Part shown: in pieces, positions 1 to 8,018 of the stretch
Layout of the letters: each line of letters begins with the position of its first letter
Numbering within the stretch: position 1 is the first letter of the stretch
Source: Phyllobacterium brassicacearum
GTDB taxonomy: Bacteria; Pseudomonadota; Alphaproteobacteria; Rhizobiales; Rhizobiaceae
Assembly (NCBI RefSeq): GCF_003010955.1
Contig: NZ_PGGO01000019.1
Span: 40,466 to 104,465 of the forward strand
Length of the DNA: 64,000 nucleotides
Reading direction: 5' to 3'
Position numbers and translations under genes: made by a program
The notes under the pieces: generated by a model
Told to the model about the DNA's origin: nothing
Database searches by the model: none
What the model saw: the letters and a program-made list of their open reading frames with translations, nothing else

Positions 1-1115
1 TGACAATTGTCCTGCCGATGGTCCGGCCCTATCTCGTCGCGGCCACAGCACTCGCCTTCGTTTCCGGCGTTGGCAATTTCGGCATCCCCGCGCTGCTTGG
101 GATGCCTGTCAATTATCTGACCCTGACAACGTTGATCTACCAACGTATCGCCAGTTTCGGTCCCAGCGTTCTGCCGCAGGTCGCGGCACTGTCCGTGCTG
201 ATCGCTATACTCGCCTTGCTTGGCGTTACGCTGCAGGCGCTGGCGCTGCGAAAGGCAGGCCATCGGTTTACGTCAGGCACACCCGCACGCTTTGCCCTGG
301 GACGATGGCGCCTGCCGCTCGCGCTGCTCGGCTGGCTGGCCATCCTGTTCATGCTGATTTTGCCGGGCCTGGCATTGGTGACCACCGCGATCATTCCTTC
401 CTTCGGCGTGCCGCTTACCTGGAACACGGCAACCCTCGCCAATTTCGAGGAAGTCCTGTTGCGCCAGGCTTCGACTAGCCGCGCCTTCCGCAATTCGGCC
501 ATGCTCGCCGGGGGAGCAGCGCTGATCCTCGCCTTTGGCGCCATTCCCTTGTCGATTGGTATAGAGCGGTTCTCACGCCTGTCTCAACGCATCCTGCACG
601 GCGCCATCGAGCTGCCTTACGCGCTCCCCGGTATCGTGCTTGCCATAGCATGCATCCTTCTGTTCCTGCGGCCATTGCCGCTGATCGGCAGCTTATATGC
701 CACTGCATGGATCATTCTGGTCGCATATCTCATGCGATTCTTCGCTCTCGCAATGAAGCCAGTCACCACGGCGGTTGGGCAAATCTCGCGTGACCTCAAT
801 GAAGCGGCAGCGGTTTCCGGCGCGCGGCCCCTACGCCGGATGCTGACCATCACTACGCCTTTGGCGGCGCCCGCTGCGGTGGCCGGGGCATTGCTCGTCT
901 TCATGAGCGCCTTTAACGAATTGACGGTCTCGGCGCTGCTCTGGTCGAGCGGCAACGAGACACTAGGCGTCGTGCTGTTCAGCCTCGAGGAGGCCGGGCT
1001 CGGTACACAGGCAGCGGCGATCGCCGTCACAACGATCATGGTGGTTATCGCGTTGCTGCTCGTTCTGGATCGACTTGGCAAGAGACTGCCCGCCGGCGTG
1101 CTGCCCTGGCGCTGA
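1..1115 (+). CDS. Fe3+-type ABC transporter permease, two-domain FbpB-like (5' end missing)
   Basis: The reading frame is open from base 3, so the gene starts before the window; the first ATG at 18 is internal. The first visible residues (TIVLPMVRPYL) match the end of an EAA loop of a first permease domain. A second full permease domain follows, with another EAA loop (NEAAAVSGARPLRRM) near residue 261 counted from that ATG and several hydrophobic segments. Two fused permease halves are typical of ferric-iron (FbpB/SfuB) and related inorganic-ion importers. The protein would sit in the inner membrane. The ATPase lies immediately downstream on the opposite strand, which is unusual for this family. 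The substrate is inferred; thiamine or aminoethylphosphonate systems have similar permeases. Confidence 0.85.
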   Translation, partial: TIVLPMVRPYLVAATALAFVSGVGNFGIPALLGMPVNYLTLTTLIYQRIASFGPSVLPQVAALSVLIAILALLGVTLQALALRKAGHRFTSGTPARFALGRWRLPLALLGWLAILFMLILPGLALVTTAIIPSFGVPLTWNTATLANFEEVLLRQASTSRAFRNSAMLAGGAALILAFGAIPLSIGIERFSRLSQRILHGAIELPYALPGIVLAIACILLFLRPLPLIGSLYATAWIILVAYLMRFFALAMKPVTTAVGQISRDLNEAAAVSGARPLRRMLTITTPLAAPAAVAGALLVFMSAFNELTVSALLWSSGNETLGVVLFSLEEAGLGTQAAAIAVTTIMVVIALLLVLDRLGKRLPAGVLPWR

Positions 1116-2150
1116 TCAGGGAATGATCCACGCGTCCTTGACAGCAACACGCGCGGTTTCTCCAGGCGTTAGCGCCACGGGACTGTCGAGCGTCACATGC
1201 TCGCCATTGGCAAGATCGAGCCGTGTCTCGTGCACCGGCCCGCGATAGGTGCTCTCCCGTACCGCAGCAGCAAGCCCTTCTTCAGCAAGGCCGAGCGCTT
1301 CCGGGCGCAGCAGAACCTGCACCCGGTCGCCACCGTTGGCCCGACCGCGCGCATTGACGCTATAGCCGCCAATGTCGAGGAGGGTCGATGCACCGTTCCT
1401 TTGCATGACATGCCCGGATACAACCGCTCCGCGGCCGATGAAGGAGGCTACTTTCTGGTCGGACGGCGAGTGATAAACCTCGGCAGGAGAGCCCAGCTGC
1501 AGGATGGTACCTCCGCTCATGACTGCAATACGGTCGGAGAGAGCCAGAGCCTCCGATTGATCGTGGGTGACATAGACGATCGTCGCGCGGGTACGGCGGT
1601 GGATTTCGCGGAATGCCTCCACCATCGATGCCCTGAGATGCATGTCGAGATTGGCAAGCGGTTCGTCAAAGAGAATGATCTTTGCATCCGCCACCAGGCA
1701 CCGGGCGAGGGCGACACGCTGGCGCTGGCCACCGGAAAGTTCATCGATCCGCCGACTTGCAAAGCCGTCAAGGCCGACACTCTCAAGAACAGCGTTGACG
1801 CGACCGGCGATCTCGCCTCTGGCAACCTTGCGTGTCTTCAGCGGGTAAGCGACGTTCTCTGCCACGTCCATATGTGGCCAGAGCGCATAGGACTGGAAGA
1901 CCACGCCAACACCGCGTTCTTCCGGCAATTTTTGCTGTCGCTCGTCCGCGACCAGGTTGCCGCCAAACCGTATCTCACCTTCATCCGGCGCTTCAAATCC
2001 CGCAAGCAATCGCAGCAACGTTGTCTTACCGCAACCTGATGGGCCAAGCAGCGACGTAAACGAGCCGGATGGGAAGCTGAGCGAGATATCGTTGAGGGCG
2101 GTGGTTGCGCCAAAGCGTTTCGTCAGGTTCTGGATGAGGATTTCAGTCAT
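1116..2150 (-). CDS. Fe3+-type ABC transporter ATP-binding protein (FbpC-like)
   Basis: 344 aa. Walker A GPSGCGKT at 36-43, Q-loop VVFQSYALWPH near 83-93, signature [13 protein letters not shown] at 138-150, Walker B IILFDEP at 158-164 and switch His in THDQSEA near 196. The roughly 140-residue C-terminal part fits a TOBE-type regulatory domain. The start MTEILIQNLTKRFG is chosen because family members begin this way; the frame stays open 41 codons further upstream, but that stretch has no family resemblance. It is convergent with the permease, and the two stop codons abut in a TGATCA palindrome. It presumably energises that permease for iron(III) or a similar ion; the substrate is inferred. 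Confidence 0.85.
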   Translation of the reverse strand: MTEILIQNLTKRFGATTALNDISLSFPSGSFTSLLGPSGCGKTTLLRLLAGFEAPDEGEIRFGGNLVADERQQKLPEERGVGVVFQSYALWPHMDVAENVAYPLKTRKVARGEIAGRVNAVLESVGLDGFASRRIDELSGGQRQRVALARCLVADAKIILFDEPLANLDMHLRASMVEAFREIHRRTRATIVYVTHDQSEALALSDRIAVMSGGTILQLGSPAEVYHSPSDQKVASFIGRGAVVSGHVMQRNGASTLLDIGGYSVNARGRANGGDRVQVLLRPEALGLAEEGLAAAVRESTYRGPVHETRLDLANGEHVTLDSPVALTPGETARVAVKDAWIIP

Positions 2151-2307
2151 GCGTTTGGTTTCAATTTCTTCCGGAGTTCTGGCACCGCCTATGGGCCCGA
2201 AGCTGTAACAATTGTGTGACGCGCAATTGATCTCGGGAAGGGGCCCCGCGAAAAACCCAATCGGCACCTGCACGTTGCACAGGAACTACCGAAATGCAGC
2301 CTCAAAT

Positions 2308-2332
2308 CATTACAAAACTATAATTTGTAATG
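2308..2332. promoter_or_regulatory. Perfect 25-bp inverted repeat, TetR-type operator candidate
   Basis: CATTACAAA and TTTGTAATG form perfect 9-bp arms around a 7-bp centre. A TATAAT hexamer (2319-2324) straddles the centre and right arm. The site lies 57 bp upstream of the RND adaptor start. TetR/AcrR repressors of efflux pumps bind dyads of this size, but no such regulator gene is nearby. Confidence 0.6.
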
Positions 2333-2388
2333 GCGCGTAGAGGGATTAGTCCTGAGACATTCGGCGCTCATCAACGAAAGTTAATTGC

Positions 2389-3606
2389 ATGAAGCGTATC
2401 GGCCTTGCGATTGCTATTCCAGTCACTATCGGCGTTGGCTATTTCCTTGCTTGTCCCGAGTTGTCCCTGCGCGCATCGGCACCTGACACAAGTGCAATGC
2501 CGTCCGCGTCGCTTTCGACCGAAAAGGAAGCAACCGCGACAGGGAAGCGGGGGAAGGGGAGTGCCGTGCCTTCGGTTGTTGTTGCCGAAGCGAAGACCGA
2601 GGACGTTCCCGTCTCCAAGACTGTGGTTGGTACCATCGAACCCATCGATACCGTTGCCGTCAGGCCGCAGATCGACGGCGTCGTCATCGCCGACAACGTC
2701 ACCGACGGCCAGATGGTAAAGGCGGGTGACGTGCTCTTCCGTCTCGATGACCGCGCTATCCGTGCCATGATCGACAAGGACCAGGCCCAGCTCGCCAAGG
2801 ACCAGGCCAGTCTCGTGGCCGCCAATCTCGATCTCTCGAGCGCACAGAACCTTGAGAAACAGCGCGTCGACACCAATCAGCAGGTTTATCAGGCCGATGC
2901 CGCCGTGAAGGTGCTCGAAGCCTCCATTGCCATGGACAAGGCCCAGATCGAGGCCGATCAGGTTCAACTGTCCTATATGACCATCGCTGCGCCGATTGAC
3001 GGCCGCGTCGGCGTGGTCAACACGTCATTGGGAAATCTCGTCCGCACGGCCGATACCGGCAACGGCCTCTTGACGATCACCCGGATGGCACCGCTTCGCG
3101 TCGCTTTCACCATCGCCGAAAGCGATCTCCCTGCACTCAGGGCGGCTGTGGCCGACCACCCAACGAGGGTTCAGATCCAACTTCCCGGGGGCAGCGAAAC
3201 GATTGCGACGGGAACATTGAATTTCATCGATTCAAGCGTCGATACCGCGTCAGGGACGGTCGTCCTGAAAGCCGATCTGGATAACCGCGACGGTGCGCTT
3301 TGGCCCGGCCAGTATGTGACGGCCATTGTCGATCTAAGCCTGCAGAAGAACGCTACGACCGTTCCGCTTATCGCGGTCCAGCAAGGCAATAACGGCTCCT
3401 TTGTCTTCCTGGTCCGTGCGGACAAGACCGCCGCCATGCAGCCAGTCACCCTCACCAGCTCGGTTGGCGATACGGCCGTCATCGCATCGGGCATCAAGCC
3501 CGGGGACCAAGTCGTCGTTGATGGCCAGCTGCATTTGCAGGATGGCGCGACCGTGCGGACATCGTCAGATGCGTCTTCACTTGCCGACGTCGAGGCGAGG
3601 CAATGA
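2389..3606 (+). CDS. RND efflux periplasmic adaptor subunit (MdtA/AcrA-like)
   Basis: 405 aa. An N-terminal hydrophobic segment (about residues 5-22) acts as signal or anchor. A biotinyl-lipoyl-like half motif lies near 88-121 (VRPQIDGVVIADNVTDGQMV), followed by a long alpha-hairpin rich in K, Q, A and D (about 125-195), then the second lipoyl half (MTIAAPIDGRVGVVNTSLG) and a beta-barrel domain. This is the membrane-fusion protein that bridges an RND pump and an outer-membrane channel. It overlaps the pump gene by 4 nt (ATGA), so the two are cotranscribed. No TolC-like channel gene is adjacent, so a channel encoded elsewhere is probably used. The substrate is unknown. Confidence 0.92.
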   Translation: MKRIGLAIAIPVTIGVGYFLACPELSLRASAPDTSAMPSASLSTEKEATATGKRGKGSAVPSVVVAEAKTEDVPVSKTVVGTIEPIDTVAVRPQIDGVVIADNVTDGQMVKAGDVLFRLDDRAIRAMIDKDQAQLAKDQASLVAANLDLSSAQNLEKQRVDTNQQVYQADAAVKVLEASIAMDKAQIEADQVQLSYMTIAAPIDGRVGVVNTSLGNLVRTADTGNGLLTITRMAPLRVAFTIAESDLPALRAAVADHPTRVQIQLPGGSETIATGTLNFIDSSVDTASGTVVLKADLDNRDGALWPGQYVTAIVDLSLQKNATTVPLIAVQQGNNGSFVFLVRADKTAAMQPVTLTSSVGDTAVIASGIKPGDQVVVDGQLHLQDGATVRTSSDASSLADVEARQ

Positions 3607-6600
3607 ACATCTCATCCATATTCATCCGGCGGCCCATCGCGACGATCCTGCTTTCCGTTGCTCTCGCAGCCTCCGGTCTTTTTGCCTACCGGTTCCTGCC
3701 GGTTGCCGCCTTGCCGGAGGTGGATTTTCCGATCATAACGGTTTCGGCCAAACTTCCAGGCGCCGCCCCCGATACGATGGCCAATGCGGTTGCGACGCCG
3801 CTGATCAAGCAATTCTCGACGATCCAGTCCATTTCGACGATCAGTTCGACCAGCACGCTCGGTTCAACCCAGATCACCCTCGAATTCGACCTGAACCGGA
3901 ATATTGATCAGGCAGCAGCCGACGTTGAAGCAGCGATCGCCAGCACGCTGCGAAAACTGCCTCCGAGTATGACAGACCCGCCCAGCTACCGGAAAACCAA
4001 TCCGGCCGATGCGCCCGTTGTCCTGGTCGCCCTGCAAAGCGATACGATGCAATTGTCCAGGCTCGACGATTACGCTGAAAACGTGATGTCACCCGCCTTT
4101 TCGACAATCGCCGGCGTGGGTGAAGTCCAGGTTCTCGGTACCAAGCAGTACGCGGTGCGCATTGAGGTCGATCCCAACGCCACCACCGCCCGCGGCATCG
4201 GCCTTGACGATCTGACAAATGCCGTGGCGGCCAACAATTCGATCGCGCCGGTCGGCACGATCTCCAGTCCGACGCAGCAAATGGCGATTGAAGCCGATAC
4301 GCAGGCACAGAACGCCGATACATTTCGCCAGATCATTATTGCTTCGCCCAACGGCAAGCTGGTCCGTCTTAGCGACGTGGCGCGGGTGATCGATTCGGTT
4401 GCCACCACGCAGACCGAAAGCAGGTATGACGGCAAGCCATCGCTGGTCCTTGCCGTGTTCCGCCAACCCGGCGCCAATACGGTCGATGTCGTCGATCGCG
4501 TCAAGGCCATACTGCCGCAATTCACGCAGGACCTCGGCCCTTCAGCCAGCATTCACATAGTCAATGACCGCTCTCAATCGATACGCCAGGCGGTCTCCGA
4601 CGTGCAGTTCACGCTCATACTCACAATTGCCCTGGTGATCATGGTCATCTTCGTCTTCCTGCGCCGGCTATCCGCCACGATGATTCCGATCATTGCGGTA
4701 CCGCTTTCGCTGATCGCGACCCTGGGCGCCATGTACGTGCTCGGGTTTTCGATCGACAACATTTCCCTCCTCGGTCTCACCCTGTCGGTGGGCCTGGTTG
4801 TTGACGATGCGATTGTCATGCTCGAAAACATCACGCGGCATATCGAAGACGGCATGTCGCCGTTCGAGGCGGCGATGAAGGGCAGTGCGGAGATCGGCTT
4901 TACCATCATATCGATCACCACTTCGCTCGTTGCCGTGTTCATACCCATCCTGCTCATGGGCGGCGTCGTCGGCCGAATCTTCAACGAATTCGCCGTCGTC
5001 GTCACCGTCGCCATCATGGCCTCCGCATTGATCTCGCTGACGCTGACGCCAATGTTGTGCAGTCATTTGCGCGGCGAGAAGCACGGCGAGGGCGCCGATC
5101 GAAAACCATTCACTGAACGCGTCTTTGATACCGTGCAGTCGGCCTACGCGCGCGTCCTCGATCTCTGCCTGCGCTTTCGCCCGGTGATCCTTGCGGTGTT
5201 CGTGCTGACAGTCGTTGCGACCGTCTATCTCTTCTCCACGATCAACAAGGGGTTCCTCCCGACCGAAGACATCGGACAGCTTTCGATCTCGACCGAAGCG
5301 CGGCAGGATATCTCGTTCGATGCCATGGTTGACCTGCAAAAGCAGGTGGCGGACGCCATATCCAGCCGGCCTTACGTTGCGCATTTCGTATCCAACGTTG
5401 GCGGGGGCTTTAACTCGTCCAGTCTCAATCAGGGACGCTTCTTTGTTGAACTGAAGCCGAAATCGGAGCGTGCGCCGCTTGAGAGCGTTCTGAGCGATCT
5501 GCGCCGGACGCTGGCGAAAGTCCCGGGCATAAACAGCTATCCCGTTGCCGTACAAAATCTGCGGATTGGCGGCGTCTCCTCCAACGCGCAATACCAATAT
5601 GTTCTTCAAAGCGTCAACGCTGCTGACCTCTACCCCTGGTCACAAAAGATCATGCTGACGATGCAGCAGGACCGCCAGACTTTCATCGACGTCTCAAGCA
5701 ACCTGCAAAACAATGCGCTCCAGGCCAATCTAGTGATTGATCAGGACAAGGCGCATCTCCTCGGCATCAATTCCGATCAGCTTCGCAACACGCTGTATTA
5801 TGCTTTCGGTACCAATCAGGCGTCGACCATATTTTCGACTGGCGACAGCTACCAGGTCATTCTCGAACTCGATCCCGCAATTCCGTGGACCGCTGACAAG
5901 CTCGATCAGATGCAGATTCGGTCAACTACAACCAACAAGCTGATACCATTGTCAGCCTTTGCGCATGTTGAACGCAAGACCGGCCTGCTGGCGGTCAGTC
6001 AGCTTGGCCAGCTGCCTGCCGTCACCATTTCCTTCAATCTCCCGCAAGGGGTATCGCTCGGACAGGCACTGCAGGAACTCGATGCGCTGAAGGCGCATCT
6101 CAACGTCCCGAGCACCATCACCTCGAGCTTTACTGGTACCGCCCAGGTGTTCCAGCAGTCGCTCGCCAATCAGGGTCTGCTTGTCGGCGCCGCAATCCTG
6201 ACCATCTATATCGTGCTCGGCATCCTCTACGAGAGCTTTGTCCACCCGCTCACCATCCTGACCGGACTCCCGGCCGCCGCTGCCGGGGCGCTCGCAACCC
6301 TCGAGCTGTTCGGTTACGATCTCAGCGTCATCGCGATCATCGGCATCCTCATGCTGATCGGCATCGTCAAGAAGAACGCCATCATGATGATCGATTTTGC
6401 CCTTGTCCGCCAAAGGGCAGGCGAGACTTCGCTTGACGCTATCCGCGAGGCCTGCCTCGTGCGTTTCCGGCCGATCATGATGACGACATTTGCCGCTTTG
6501 ATGGGCACCATCCCCATTGCAATCGGCGCCGGTGCGAGTTCCGAGCTTCGCCAGCCCCTCGGCGTCGCAGTTGTCGGCGGGCTGGTCGTTTCGCAGATCC

Positions 6601-6713
6601 TGACGCTGTTCATTACGCCGGTTCTCTTCCTTTACATGGAGGACCTGTCACATGCCCTGAGAAGATTGGGAAACGCGATATTAGGAAGGCAAGCGCCTGT
6701 CGCTGCCGAATGA
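3603..6713 (+). CDS. RND family multidrug efflux pump, inner-membrane subunit (MdtB/MdtC/AcrB-like)
   Basis: 1036 aa, the usual length for the HAE1 family. It begins with MNISSIFIRRPIATILLSVA, the typical first transmembrane helix. The proton-relay aspartates are in VGLVVDDAIVMLENI near residues 398-402. Two large periplasmic loops and a second six-helix bundle follow, ending in a helix that reads TLFITPVLFLYM. It is a proton-driven exporter of drugs or other small molecules working with the adaptor encoded just upstream. The stop lies 3 bp from the end of the convergent hemolysin III gene, so there is no room for a dedicated terminator between them. Confidence 0.94.
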   Translation: MNISSIFIRRPIATILLSVALAASGLFAYRFLPVAALPEVDFPIITVSAKLPGAAPDTMANAVATPLIKQFSTIQSISTISSTSTLGSTQITLEFDLNRNIDQAAADVEAAIASTLRKLPPSMTDPPSYRKTNPADAPVVLVALQSDTMQLSRLDDYAENVMSPAFSTIAGVGEVQVLGTKQYAVRIEVDPNATTARGIGLDDLTNAVAANNSIAPVGTISSPTQQMAIEADTQAQNADTFRQIIIASPNGKLVRLSDVARVIDSVATTQTESRYDGKPSLVLAVFRQPGANTVDVVDRVKAILPQFTQDLGPSASIHIVNDRSQSIRQAVSDVQFTLILTIALVIMVIFVFLRRLSATMIPIIAVPLSLIATLGAMYVLGFSIDNISLLGLTLSVGLVVDDAIVMLENITRHIEDGMSPFEAAMKGSAEIGFTIISITTSLVAVFIPILLMGGVVGRIFNEFAVVVTVAIMASALISLTLTPMLCSHLRGEKHGEGADRKPFTERVFDTVQSAYARVLDLCLRFRPVILAVFVLTVVATVYLFSTINKGFLPTEDIGQLSISTEARQDISFDAMVDLQKQVADAISSRPYVAHFVSNVGGGFNSSSLNQGRFFVELKPKSERAPLESVLSDLRRTLAKVPGINSYPVAVQNLRIGGVSSNAQYQYVLQSVNAADLYPWSQKIMLTMQQDRQTFIDVSSNLQNNALQANLVIDQDKAHLLGINSDQLRNTLYYAFGTNQASTIFSTGDSYQVILELDPAIPWTADKLDQMQIRSTTTNKLIPLSAFAHVERKTGLLAVSQLGQLPAVTISFNLPQGVSLGQALQELDALKAHLNVPSTITSSFTGTAQVFQQSLANQGLLVGAAILTIYIVLGILYESFVHPLTILTGLPAAAAGALATLELFGYDLSVIAIIGILMLIGIVKKNAIMMIDFALVRQRAGETSLDAIREACLVRFRPIMMTTFAALMGTIPIAIGAGASSELRQPLGVAVVGGLVVSQILTLFITPVLFLYMEDLSHALRRLGNAILGRQAPVAAE

Positions 6714-6716
6714 TCT

Positions 6717-7367
6717 CTAAACGACTGCGGAACAGACCGCCGCGTAGTGAATGCTTGCTGCGACCAAGACAAACCCATGCCATATAGCGTTGTGAAACGG
6801 CAGCCGTTCGACGACGTGGAAGATAACGCCGAAGGAATAAACAAGGCCCCCGATCAGAATGAGCCAAAGGATCGATGCCGAAAGCGTCCCCGCAAGCTCG
6901 TGATAGGCAGTTACACCGCTCCAGCCGAGGGCAAGATACAATCCGATCGACAATCTGTCGAAACGGTTCGGCATGAGGAGTTTCAGAAGAACACCGGCAA
7001 CAGCGATTGCCCAGACGGTCGCCAGCAGCCACCACGTTCCGCTCTTGGCAATGAACGGCGTGTACGTCCCGGCGATCAGGAGATAGATCGCCGAGTGGTC
7101 GAAGCGACGCAAGAATAGCTTGACCGGTGAAACCGGCCACACGTTGTAAACTGCGGAAATGCTGATTGAGAGGACGAGCGTTGCAAGATAGATCGCCGTC
7201 GCGATGTAGGCTCCTGTGGCCGTGCGATCAACCATGAACGCCAGAAGTGCGATGGATCCGGCCACCGCCATAACAACCCCGATAATATGGATGGCGCTGT
7301 CGGCGCGCACTTCCGCAAGCGAATAGTCCCTGTAAATGACAGCGGCTACAGATGGTGGCTTGCGCAT
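6717..7367 (-). CDS. Hemolysin III / PAQR (YqfA-like) membrane protein
   Basis: 216 aa. It starts at MRKPPSVAAVIYRDYSL, preceded by a good ribosome site (AGAGGA); the frame is open further upstream but that part is unlike the family. Conserved family blocks are visible: DYSLAEVRADSAIHIIG at the N-terminus, SAVYNVWP, DHSAIYLLIAGTYTPF in the middle and FHNAIWHGFVLVAASIHY at the C-terminus, carrying the His and Asp residues proposed to bind metal. About seven membrane segments are expected. The family name comes from a Bacillus haemolysin; in Gram-negatives the role is poorly known and may concern membrane homeostasis. It is not obviously tied to its neighbours. Confidence 0.88.
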   Translation of the reverse strand: MRKPPSVAAVIYRDYSLAEVRADSAIHIIGVVMAVAGSIALLAFMVDRTATGAYIATAIYLATLVLSISISAVYNVWPVSPVKLFLRRFDHSAIYLLIAGTYTPFIAKSGTWWLLATVWAIAVAGVLLKLLMPNRFDRLSIGLYLALGWSGVTAYHELAGTLSASILWLILIGGLVYSFGVIFHVVERLPFHNAIWHGFVLVAASIHYAAVCSAVV

Positions 7368-7478
7368 ATTGCTGGTCCTCTGACCCAACTGGTTCCCGCG
7401 AACGGCCGCCGGATTTCTCTCATCAACATTGTACGTTGAAGGCCAATTGTCCAGCGCGTAGCGGCCTACAACACCTGC

Positions 7479-7529
7479 TTGACATATAGGTGCATATGCT
7501 CCTATATTATGCGCATATGCACCTATATG
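7479..7529 (+). promoter_or_regulatory. marR promoter overlapped by two nested inverted repeats
   Basis: TTGACA at 7479-7484 and TATATT at 7503-7508 form a strong sigma-70-type promoter with an 18-bp spacer. CATATAGGTGCATATG (7483-7498) is perfectly repeated in inverse as CATATGCACCTATATG (7514-7529), covering the spacer and start point. A second dyad, ATATAGG to CCTATAT, spans 7484-7507. Occupancy would block RNA polymerase. This shows the ATG at 7479 lies in the promoter and cannot be the start of the marR gene. Confidence 0.8.
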
Positions 7530-7544
7530 AGGGACTGGAACTTC

Positions 7545-8018
7545 ATGACACGCCTTCTGGATATGAACCCCGACCTGTGCAACTGCCTGGCTCTGCGTCA
7601 GGCGACCCGTCACGTCACGCAGTATTATGACCAGTTCCTGGCGCCGACCGGATTACGCACGACCCAGTTCTCGATTCTCGCAAAACTTGGAAATCGGGGA
7701 CCACTCACGATCAATGCTCTGGCGGCGGAAATGGTGATGGACCGCACGACCCTCGGCCGTAATATTCAGCCGCTGGAGCGGGAGGGCCTTGTTGCGGTCA
7801 TGACCAGACGCACCGACCGCCGGAGCAAGGAGTTGCAGCTGACCGAGCTTGGCGTTGAACGGCTCAGCGCCGCGCGCGAGGCCTGGGCCGAGGCCCAGTC
7901 GCAATTCGAATCCTCTTTCGGAAATGACCGCGCTTCCGACCTGCGCGCCATCCTGCATTCCGTCACTGCCTGTGATTTCGCAGCGAGCGCCAGCAGCGCC
8001 GCGCCAGAGCTGCAGTGA
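7545..8018 (+). CDS. MarR family repressor of the adjacent drug-efflux operon (EmrR-like)
   Basis: 157 aa from MTRLLDMNPDLCNCLALRQ. Upstream in-frame ATGs at 7479 and 7512 fall in the promoter or operator, so they are rejected; GAGGGA at 7529-7534 supports the start at 7545. The winged helix-turn-helix runs LTINALAAEMVMDRTTLGRNI, with wing residues RRTDRRSKELQLTELG. Two cysteines near the N-terminus (LCNC) could sense oxidants, as in some MarR proteins. The gene overlaps the downstream MFS gene by 4 nt (GTGA). It very likely represses its own operon and is released by a pump substrate. Confidence 0.9.
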   Translation: MTRLLDMNPDLCNCLALRQATRHVTQYYDQFLAPTGLRTTQFSILAKLGNRGPLTINALAAEMVMDRTTLGRNIQPLEREGLVAVMTRRTDRRSKELQLTELGVERLSAAREAWAEAQSQFESSFGNDRASDLRAILHSVTACDFAASASSAAPELQ

